From positions 77,501 through 141,500 of the forward strand of contig JAXRKP010000871.1 in assembly GCA_037039925.1 (NCBI GenBank): a stretch of 64,000 bases of DNA, read 5' to 3'. The stretch comes from Doris montereyensis. Its lineage: Eukaryota; Mollusca; Gastropoda; Nudibranchia; Dorididae. A program made the position numbers and the translations under genes. The notes under the pieces were generated by a model that did not search any database, had not been told where the DNA came from, and saw nothing but the letters and a program-made list of their open reading frames with translations. Below, one piece after another: positions 50,301 through 62,300 of the stretch (position 1 is its first letter; every line of letters starts with the position of its first letter).

Positions 50301-53300
50301 TGTAATGCAGGTCTCTCCGTCTGTTACTCGCCCCCCCCTCCCTCCCTCCACATCCCTCTCTCTTTCTGTCTGTCTTCTCTCTCTATCCCTTCATCTCTTT
50401 CTGTCCGTAAAATGCATGTAAATGTAACGAAGGTCTCTCCGTCTGTTACTCCCCCTCCACATCCCCCTCTCTTTCTGTCTGTCTTCTCTCTCTATCCCTT
50501 CATCTCTTTCTGTCTGTAAAATGCATGTAATGAAGGTCTCTCCGTCTGTTACTCTCACTCTCTCACACACACTCTCTCTCTGTCTCTCTCCCTTCCATCT
50601 CCCCTATCTCTTTCTGTGTCTTTTTTTGTCTGTCTCTCTCTCCTTTCATCTCTTTCTCTCTGTCTGTAAAATGCATGTTCGCCTATTGGACAAACCGTCT
50701 AATCAGACATTTTTTGCTTCCAATTAACGGCGGTAGACTACAATGTTTGTAGCCCAAGTTGTCTTTGTACTCACACGTTGAGATTCCTCTGGCAAGGTGT
50801 TTATTTTCTTCTCACTTAGCATGTCTTCATGCAGTCTTATTTTCTGTAATATAGAATAAATGAAACACGAACAATAGCTTATCCTTTGTCTAAGAGAAAG
50901 TGACCTAAACAAGAAGCGCAAGCCATCCGTGTGCAAAAGGAATCATAGACAACATGTAGAAGTATTTGTGGGCTGAGAAACAGGAGACACAATAGTAATA
51001 ATCACTATTGGTGCTACATCCAAACCTAAAACAGACTTTAATAGAAGAAAAGACCAAATTTGTCACCTCATGCGAGAACAATCATGTGGTACTACTGCAC
51101 TGCTTTATTTTAACCAAAAAAAAATAAACAACACAACAAATGAACCTTCTTTCAAGATAACATTCAACAATCATATTTTATTTATTTCTAAGGAGAAGGA
51201 GGTGTTAAACCTTCGTCTTGCTTGTAGTGATGATCTAAGATCACATTAATTAAAGACATTCATTCTTCCACAATGTAAGACTAGAGGTATACTTCGCAAA
51301 ATTGGGAAATATATACATATTAGGTTTTCAAAACAAGTGTTAAGATTTTAAAATCTTGCCATTATTTTTGTATTTACTGCATTGGCTTGACATTTTCAGA
51401 TTACAACCATGAATTTATCTGATTTACTATCACACTAAAAAAAAATTGTGACGTCCTTTCTTTATGCGTCAATCACGTGTTGACGCGTTTTATTTTGGTG
51501 ATTGGCGTAAAGGGGAAGCCATAACACATTTCTTTGCTGATCTTTGCATGGCACTCACTAACGACAAACTATGGAAAACTTAGTTTATGCAGGATGGAGC
51601 TCCTCTACAACTGTCGTATCTACCTCTCTTTGATGTTCCCTCTCATCAAAATCCAATTTTTTAACTTCTCCTACAAGAAAGTTACATTTTATACAGGATA
51701 TTTTTCTATTATGCCCTTTTGTGATGATATAGACATGGACAATAATTACAATTTTTATAATATTTTGTGACAAGTATAGTACATACAAAAAAGCAAGGCT
51801 ACCACACCTGTTTCTTGATAAAACTAAGAACTTGCTCAGCAGTATCTTTGTCGACTTGCTCTAGCACTGCCATGATTACATTACTCAGAAAGCCATGAAA
51901 AAAGATGTCATACTTTCTGAGTCTGGCCAACAACTGAATGAAAGGAAGAAATAAAACAAATATGACAATGTTGGATTAAAAAAAATTTGTATTGCATTTA
52001 TCTACAATCTTTCGAAATGATTTATAAAAATTCATTAAATCAACCCTTTGCCTTCCAAAATATAACTATAACAAATAAACGTTCAACTTGCACAGATACC
52101 AATTGACTTGCTTTGACTTCCCCACAAATTTGATAGTTAAAAAATAGTCCAATACTATTATCAGTTCAGTCTGAAACTTCTTTGACAGTGGAACCCATTC
52201 AAATTGATGTGATCTGATTAAAAGACATTACAAAACAATCCAACATAATGGAGATAGATCTACTGATACTGGTGAAATGGAGCACTGTTTTCTTTTGCCT
52301 GTTTCACATCTTATCTCATTTAGATGAAAAATTCAGTCTATGCGTAACAAATTTTCAAATACATCAGACATGCAGGGCACCTATTTGGAAGTCAAATCGA
52401 CTGGCACTGCCTAACCGACCTCACCTCCCATACAATGTAATTTTTTTTTAATTCATTGAGAGAGAAGAAAAAACTCTTGATCTCAGACATCAGGAAAAAA
52501 TGGACATTTAAAAATAATTAAAAAAACAACAAAAAACGCCCAAAAAGGACAGAAATAAAAACAATCTGAAAAATACAAGCAAATGTGAAATAAAGTCACT
52601 TAATGATATCACATAATCACATTCTTGATGTATGCACACATCGTTAAGAAGAAAGCAATTTTTTCAGGTAAAAAACTTGAAATAATCAACTCTTTCTTAC
52701 TACATCTACTTACTTTGACACACACTTCCCATTCTTCTGGCAATCGGTTCATAAACAGTTTCTGTCTTCCCCTTAAATACCAAAGAACTTGTTCATCTAA
52801 TTCCTTATTTTTAGCTGAGGAAGAATCAAGCATGAAGTAAGAGAATTTCCTAAACATGAATGTTAAAAAAACAACAACCCCAAAAATCCCATTGAGGAAA
52901 TATGGTGATGTAGGCAAAATGTTTTAAATATACATCTATTTCAAATAAAATTGTAAATCTTTAATCGTTTTGGTAAAAACCAGCGTCAGCAGCTTAATAC
53001 AATAGATAGCATTCCATTCACTTAATGCAGACTTTGTAGCTTGAGAAATCTTCATGTGGATTTCATGCAAATATAACAAGTTGAAAACGTTATAAAAAAC
53101 ATGTGATCAATGACAAGTCAACCACGATGCACATTCGATTTCGGTTGTCAAGTTCAGGTAATTACCACGTTATTAATGTACTGGCAGTTCAAAAAAACAG
53201 ACAGCATTTGACATATATATTGCCCTCACTTGAGTTTTTCAATGAATACCAACAGAAGTGACACACAGACCGCATACACTTTAGACGAGAAGAAGCATTT

Positions 53301-56300
53301 GAATATAAATAAGTAAACAAACTTTATGCCAAACCCATTAACAGAACATACACACACACACACAAACTTACGCACATCATACATATATATACAGACAGAT
53401 TGATAGACAAAAGTAAAATGATTGAAAGCTAAAATTATGTTGGGAAACTGAAATTTTCTCACCATTCTCAAAGGCTACAGTACAGCTTTCGTTTACTAAA
53501 TCCTCAAACAGGAAAAGAGTATTCCACAGCTTTTCATGCTCCTGAGATAAGATTTTTTTGGGGGGAATAAAAATCACGATAAAATGCATGTTGAAAATTA
53601 ATCTTAAAAGTCTTAATAATGATGTCAATACAATGCCATGAATTATTGATTAAAATACCTTTAAAGAACGGTTACACACAAAAAACCCACCAAACTCTTG
53701 CTTTATCAATAAAACTTTTTGGAGGAGGGGCAACAACAAAAAACACACAACAACACAACAATCGACAAAGAATCTCAAAACAAATCTCGAAGGTGATCAA
53801 CACTTGATGTGAGATTTGACCTCAGAATTTGAGTGATTCATAAGTTACCTTCATATTGGTTACTATATCCTCTCGGCTTTGACCAAGTTTAGTGAGCGCT
53901 GGCAAGCAGAAGGTAGACATAGTCATCCCAAAATCTTGTGCATCAATCAATTCAACATCCATTAGCCTTCCAATAGCCTCATAGAGACCTGTGCAGATAA
54001 TCCAATTGCTTAAGTAAAGGCAAAATCACACTATAACAAAATAGATGAATTATTTCAAATCCATCAAGAAATATATTTGTGTTAACAAGGACAGACCTAA
54101 ACTCAGAGCAAATTGTATAAACGACATGATATGACAACAATTTAGTTGTTTCTTGATGTATGGTGTGGACAATACTACATACACATAAAAGCAAATTCAA
54201 AATTCAGTGAAGTTTCTCTGTACCATTTTTAAACACATAAGGAAGCTTGCATCTATGAAATCATCTCCTAAATCTAAATCTGATGTTTGACTACTGTTTA
54301 AAGGTCAGTTTGCGTACTAATACTACAGAAGCGAATTGACAACTAATAAGGTGAATTGAGAGCGAACAGTAAAGTGAAAGAAAGACCTTAAAGAGTGAAA
54401 GGACAGAAGTATGACATACCAACAGCAAGATGTCTTGGGACATTTTGTGCACTACTGCTACAGAAGCAAATTGACAACTTATAACTATGGATTCATATGC
54501 TGAAGCTCAAAGTCTATTTTTACAAGGAGAATATGAATATGAACTGGAATATCAAGAGATCCACAATGACAACATAATTGTAAGCTGCATCTATCTCCTG
54601 CTGTATATTTTACAGGCCTGGATTAAAAAAAAATTTAAAAAGGGATGTAAGCAATGGCATTGACCTACAAACAATGCATAAAAAATGTTTATACATAGCA
54701 TTAATGATGGTTATATAATTATAGTCTATGATGTGTACAATATCAATAATGTTTCATAATAATAAAGCACAAACCTTGTAAATTTTCAGCATTTCTGTAT
54801 TGACAAACAGCTGGGATAAAGTGAGCCATCTTCAATTTGTAATTCTAATAAAGGAAAAAAAAGGCATGAGAAAAACATGAAAAGTGATCAGATACTGCAG
54901 TAAAATGTATTCTAGTATGGTGTTTACTGTTGCACTATCTAAATATTATGAATTTTTAGATGAGCATTGCTAAATCCATAGAATTTAAAACATTTCCAAT
55001 ATTTGCCTCACGTTTTCTATGCACAAATGGTTTTTCTCAATTATACACATATCTATTCAGTATTAACAGTACAAATCAAACATCATTTCGATACCTTTGA
55101 GGACAGTATTTTTAAAATTGAAAGGGCTTGATCTGAAATGAGAAAAAATATACACTTTGGGCAATTTTTGCTTCGTTTTTTGCAAAATTTCAATTAGGAT
55201 TAAAGCACAGTACACCTTATAGATTGATAAATGTGTATTGTAACATCTTCAAACTATATTGAAACAATAAGTTTAGGTTAAAAACAAAGTAATAAAACAT
55301 GAATTAGGTCCATAATTACTAATAATAAGACAAACATACAACTAAAAAGAGTTAACTCAGATGTGCACGAATGGACATCACACGCAATCTGTCATATAAA
55401 AGACAATCGCATTATCACCCTGACGGTAGCTATAAGTACAACCGCCAACAGGGAATTTTAATGTAACAAAGTACAAACAAAACCAAAATAAAACTAGTAG
55501 TAGTGGTGTGATATTTTGATAAAAACGTGATAAATCTGTTGTACAAATCATACTATTTCACGATTACAATGTCTTCTTATTCAGCATAATTATTCTGAGT
55601 CAAAATACGATAATTTATTTCCTTACTGTATGTCTTTAATTGTAAGCAGAACATTTAGCTCTGTGATGTCACATAAGATAAACTATTTCTTCTTTTCAGT
55701 GTAAAGGCATTTGCTCATTGGTAATGAAATTCAATGAAGTCTTACTTAGCTGAAAAATATGCTACTGAAGCACAATTCAGCTGAGTGTAATGTGAGTTAA
55801 ATTGGGTAGTCTCTGAGTTAATAAATAAAATCATCTCACCTGTATGCTTGTATTTATAAGCATACAATAATGCATACTTGTGTGGGATTGTAGATGGATT
55901 GGCTTCAGCAATTTATCAGCCATTTCTACTACAGATTCAGCATCCTGAAAATGAAAGAAGAGATATAAATGTACAGAAACATTTTTAAAACAAATTGATA
56001 ATGGGTACAGTATAGCAATTTCTTGCTATTCATTTGACAAAAAATCTGTATATACAAACACAGAAAAAAATCACAACTCATTAATAGAAGTTAACATGCA
56101 CAGAGTCAATAACTTGGACATGTAACTTTACAATTCTGAAAGGTCCTATAATTTTGCCTTCATCTCTTATCGTTCAGCATATTTCAATCAATTTCAATCA
56201 TCTTTATTGATCCTTTAAAAAAGGAAATTATACTTGTGTTATCACAATTTCCGTTTGAAAAATAAAAGAATACAGCTGGGTATATCATTTGTATATATTA

Positions 56301-59300
56301 CTTTGAATCAGATTGTTTTGGATAAGCAGGGGATTAGCCCACTGCATCCTAGGTACATGGTGGGGCTGCCACCTTGAGGCCCCCTACCGGGCCTTATTAT
56401 TTTCTGTCAGGGTTAACTCCTTAGGCTTTAGTCATTCAAGACCAGCCTGCAAGGCAGCAGGTTGTTATTTTCTGCCAGGGTTAACTCCCTTAGCCTTTGG
56501 TCAGTCAAGACCGGCCTACAAGGCAGCAGGTTGTTTTCTTTCAGGGTTAACTTCCTAAGCCTTTGATCAGCCAAGACCTACCTGCAAGGCAGCAGGAGAC
56601 TTGTGGAGGGCGGGATCATCTACTCCCTGTACAGGTGCTTACCTGTCCTCTGCCCGGTGAAACAAATCTTAAAAACCCATTGTGAAATACAGAATACATG
56701 AAAGTCAGCCTTTAGAGGGGGGGGTGTCGGCGGCACCTTAACTGGCGAATTTTGGACCAAAAGGTTGATTTTCTGTTCTTTGCATATTCGGGTAGAACGA
56801 TCATTTATCTACAAGTTCATGGCAGAAAATGTCTATATAACATACAATTTTTTTTTAACAAAATATTTTGTAGGCGAGGGTAGGCAAAAAGCAGTCAAAA
56901 TTTTGACGTAAATTACCCTAACACTGACTGAAAAGATAGCACTGCAAACCCTTCTAGTGGCGGCTAATTGCTAATGTGGTAACACCAATTCTTTCGCTTG
57001 GCTTTTGGGAACAAACATTTTTGCCATAAACTTGTAGATGAATGGTCGTTTTACCCAAATAGGCAAAGAACAGAAAGTCAACATTATGGTCCCAAACCTT
57101 TGTCCCCCCCCCCCCCCCCCATACCCATTCGATCCAGGTGCAAAATAGTTACAAGCAGTAGCTTGGGAGTAAAATTCTGTGTCAGACTAGCTTCCTGTCC
57201 AGGAGATGATTATTACCACACTCTATAGAAACTGGGATACGGTCCAGGTCTATAGGCTGCAATAGCCTTGAAGGAACTTTACTTAAATGACATAAACATG
57301 AAGAAGCAGTTCTTTGTTTTACTTTGACTAAAAAAACATCCCAATCACCAGTATACAGGATGTCAATGGCAAATTGTCACATGTACAATATTTCTGAGAA
57401 TTGAGGCATACACATTGCTGTTTTCTTACATTTCTTCTTCTCCTTCATAATAGCGGACCATCTCAATCCTTGAGTATTGCTGCCAGCGGTATTAAACACC
57501 ACACTCTCGAATTCCTATAATACTAGTGCTAAGATAACTTTACCTTTCCATTAATGATCATCGAATGCAGTAGGAAACAGCCAGCATTAGGTGCAGTTTT
57601 TGTGGTCGTCACTTTGGGAAAGGTCAAATACAGTTGCAAAGCCTCATCTGTGAAACCCTCAGAGACCAAGTGACTTAGTCTATGCATCGATTTGGCTTGG
57701 AAGAAGTCCTCAGTTAGCAGTGGTATAATCTGACAGTTATATTGGAGACGGAAAAGATATACACATGTTTTATTGCTAAAATAGCTAGATATATCAAACT
57801 CACTTCAAGCTGGGGTGAAAGATACAAATAATGGGTTCATCTGAGAGTTAACATACCACTGAGTATATGGTGAAATAACAGTCCATCTAACAAGACATTT
57901 GTCAACCTAGGAGAATTTTCAATGTCTCTCCCAGCTTTCTTTTTTTCCCTTTCGGTTCCGGGATATAAATGCAGAAGCAAAAAGAGCAAAAAAATGTTTC
58001 AATTAAGTTCATGCTTTTTTTCTTTCTTTTGCATTTACTATTGAAGTTTTGAATGAGGCAAAATGAAACACATATATTAAAGAATGAAAGGACATGTGTA
58101 GGACCTAGTACCAACCACCTTTCAATATTACAGAATAAGAAAAAGTCATAATACAAACCTTTTCTGCTTCACTGGCATGACCAGATAGTAACATAGTGTG
58201 ATAAAGATTCATCAACATTGACTGGTCCATGGGTACAGTTTCCTCCTGTGCCTTTTGAATGTGCTGCAATATAGAAGACATTTCTATAGACTCATAGAGA
58301 GGACTTGATTTAAAAAGGAAAGTAAAATAAGGAAGGAATTTTAACAATTTTTACAGTTTATCGAAAATATGAATTCAGTTTTCAATCCTTTTTCTTGAAA
58401 GAAATTAGATTTTCTATTTGTTTTGAATTGAAGCTCTTTGTCGTTCTTTTTATCTGATAACTCAAAATGTATTTTTAATAAGAGGTCATACAAATTTTGA
58501 GGCAAAGTGTCAGATGTAGGTGCCTACATTTAAAAAGCATGTCATGAAATATGGTAAAAATGGATGATTTTGATTGAGTGCATTAACATTCAGTCAAGAA
58601 TAATTGATGACTTTCATATCTGAGCAATTTGAAACGAAGAAGCTATAATTGTCCTTTTTATATTAAAGTTAATACAAACTGTTTTCAGTGTGACCTCCTT
58701 CAAAATTGTCACAATCAAGCCCATGTACTAGCATTGCTACATCAATAACAAAAAAACTTAAAAGCATGTAAAAGTTAAATCTTCAGTACATATACAAGAA
58801 CGAAAAAAAGCCACAACATAAAACTGGTAGTGTTCTAATTCTGACTTCATGATAGCTAAGTGCTTGCCAATGAATTTGAGTTGTTGATGGAAATTAAGAG
58901 AGAAAGAAAAAGATAATTTTACAAGTCTCCCTCTCTCTTTGAAATATCTCTAAATGCATACAATAAAAACCCATAATAAAAAGTTATGATTTATACCTCC
59001 AGCACTTTATCTCCATCACCTTCACTGGCATAGAATTCAGCATATCTAAAGTAAGTGTCTGTATTTGGAAGCAAGCCCTTTGACCTTCAAATGCAGAGGG
59101 GGAAAAAAGAAGAAGAAATTAACAAAATTTCAAACTCAAAGGTTAATAAATCATGTCCTTTTATTCCTTGTCTGTTTTTTTTATCTACAGGTGTTATCTG
59201 TTCATATTATGCACAGAGCTATTGTATGTAAAGAATAAAAGTTTCTTGCATCTCTTTCAACAAAATGGCCTGTAAAGTTTTCTCCTCCATTACAACTCTT

Positions 59301-62300
59301 CTAGCATCATTACGAAAATAATACCTAAAGTGACAAAGAACTGAAGGTTTGACTCTCACATCTATCATTTTACTATAGCAGCCCCCATACTGAAAGATTT
59401 TCACAGCAGTTTTAAATTCAAATTACATTCATTACAGGAAACCTTTTATTGGAACTATCAAAATCTTACCTCATAATGCCAACAGTGTGATCAGCATCTT
59501 CGAAGGATCTGAGCGACAATAAGAAAATAAAAAGAAAGTATAATGGTCAACGTTATGCAAACATGATGGCTTTCTTTTGTCAACCTAACTGAAAGACAAA
59601 TAATTGTTCTTTTTTCCAAACTTAATTACATACTCACTTTCCATTAGATCTACACAGATTTAACCTCATTGAACTATGCTATTATGAGTCATGAATGCCC
59701 CATACTTCATGCATTGAAGAACATTTAAACCTGCATACATTTCCCTTAATTTTTAAATGACACGTTCAATAACAATGTGGAATTTACCCTGATTTCAAAT
59801 GCCCTGTAACAAATGAATTGAATGTTGCTATTCCGATATTCAGTCTTGCTGTCTTCATGGCCTCTAGGACATAACTGAAATAAAATTTAAGGATTAATTA
59901 TTAGGAGCATTTACAGGAATGATAGATCTAAATCAAAATGAAATGCAACAAAACACAGAAAAAGTGAAATAACTGAAAATTGATGTATGAACATACAGAT
60001 GCATTCAGAATTATGTAAGGAACAGATTGTTTGGATGTATAAAGTATTTCCAATTTTCAGTGTCCTGTAAAAAACCAAGTGATCAACAAAGAACGAAACG
60101 AAAGCCACACAATTTGATTTACCCACATCCACAACTAAGGTGATCTCAGGATTTTTTAATTCGCCTGGACTGCCCTGTAAACAGCCAAGGGATCTTTAAT
60201 GCACACAGAGTGTTGTGATCTGCACATGGGACCTCCTTTTTATTGTCCATCTCCGACGGGACTAGGAGTTGGACCAGGGAGGTAGATTTTGCTCGTAAAA
60301 ACGTGAGAACATTTTTCAATCATTGGCGGGGCTTGAACCAAGTACCTTTTTAGTTGAGAGGCTGACACCTTTCTCTCGGCTACCGAGTCCCCCCATACAA
60401 TAGCAAACAAATAGCCCAAAAAACATCAACAACTGAATGACACATACTTAGCCCCTGTGACATCTCCATTTTGATTAAATCCCTCAATAAGCAAGCCATA
60501 GGTCACCTGAATGAGAGAAAATAAAAGGGCAAAAAGGTTAACATAAAAGAAACATTTAACGCAACACATCTGCACAATTAAATATCTAGATTCAATTGAA
60601 AATTTGGCTATATTATAAAACGTAAAATAACAACAAATGTTAGTGCTGCTAAACATAAAAATAAAACAATCTCAAAGCAACAAGAAAGAAATTTCTTTAA
60701 AATGATGCATGTATTTCAAATGTGATTTGTTTTTGTCAAACGTTTAAGAATGTGAAGTAAACAAAGGGAAGACAAGCGCATAGAGCGTGACTTTAATTTA
60801 TGGATGTGCGTTTTGAAATTATGCTATCTATTATTATTATTACATTATCTTTAGAGGATAGCCAATTTTCTGATCTATATGAGGCAAAAATAATTACCTT
60901 ATCAGGATTGAGGCCTAAGGATTTCATGGCAGCAAGCTCATCAAGAGGAGAAAAGTTTCTCTTGTTGGCAATATACGCCTTTGAGCTTCATGTTGTATAA
61001 TTTCGATGTTGGTTCAACACCTATGATATCAACAAAGAATTTTGAAAATCAATGGTTGTCTTAAAAGCATCACCTATGCTATTGAATCTGCCTTCACATG
61101 TTGCTTGAATTGCTTGAAAATGGTAGGAAATGCATTGAAAAGAAAGAGGTAAAGGAAAAATAAAAATATTTTTAAGGTGATGACTTACAGAATAAATTTA
61201 GCACAAATTCAAATCTATGAAAGGGCTCTCCTTTGGCATAAACTAAAAATGTTTTTTTTCATCTTGTAAAATGGTGACAAAATATTTAAGGTCAGGGTAG
61301 CAAAAGATTTATATTTTTTACCATATTCATCAAGTCGACTCCAAATGTCTTCCACCATTTCCAGTCTCTGATTCAAAGGGACATCAAAAGGACCAGAGCA
61401 ACAAATATACAGTAACATAATAGCATTGTTTTCCGTGAGTTTATCTGAAATTAATGAGAGGACAATAACAATTTAAAAGAGAAGAAAAACCCAGCAAACA
61501 AATACACCCCTCCCCCTCCCCACAAATAATCTTCATGTACAAAAACAATCATAATCAAAAGCAAGCAAAATCTTCCATATGAAGAAAAGCTTGACTAACG
61601 TAACATTTTTTTTTAACAAACTGCTTCGGGAGTTTCTTCTGCTCTTTATTTTAGTATTACTCAAACTTAAAATCGTTTCTAAGAAATTGTTAAAATATAG
61701 CCAATGAAAAACTGTTCTCATGCATCTTTGATTACTATAAATTCATTTAATAGTATATACCTACCACTCGAGCAAACCTCCTTAGTGACACATTTTTCAA
61801 TGTAAGAAGAGCTAAAAGCATCTCACTTGAGACGGAGCCCCTAAATCAATCTATCCCCCCTCAATTCACTGAAAATCATCTCACATTCAGCATTACTGAG
61901 AAATTGCTAGCATCCCCAGCATATAGTCCTCAATTTCTTAAACTTTGGTCTATATTATATTAACTACAAAGGAACAATCCATCCACAAGAGATATCCTGA
62001 TAATTCTAGATCTGACTTTAGATAAATTTATATATATATATTAGTATAGATCTATATTTAATAATCCACATCAACCTCGACACGAGGTAAAATATTGTCC
62101 AGGTGAAATATGACATGTCTAAGGTCATCTCAATTGAAAAAGTTTTAAACTACAAAGACAGAACAATAACAGGTGAAACACACACATCTCCAGGCGGATC
62201 GCATTGTACTTGGCTCACGTCACCATCCATGAGGGAGGTGAAAGGCATTACGCAGTATGGAATGTCTATCTTGGCCAAGTGTGAAAATGGTTGTCAACTG

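Larger units (their letters stand above)
51934..53848. other. LRPPRC-like introns between exons 13 and 16
   Basis: Apart from exons 52714-52814 and 53463-53541, only AT-rich sequence and a short CA run at about 53350 are seen. Confidence 0.5.
53989..55839. other. LRPPRC-like introns between exons 10 and 13
   Basis: Apart from exons 54775-54844 and 55095-55132, AT-rich with no recognised repeats. Confidence 0.5.

Noticed and set aside
60300..60395. Functional tRNA gene on the minus strand
   Set aside because: Same reasoning: tRNA-like head of a SINE with a long non-tRNA body.
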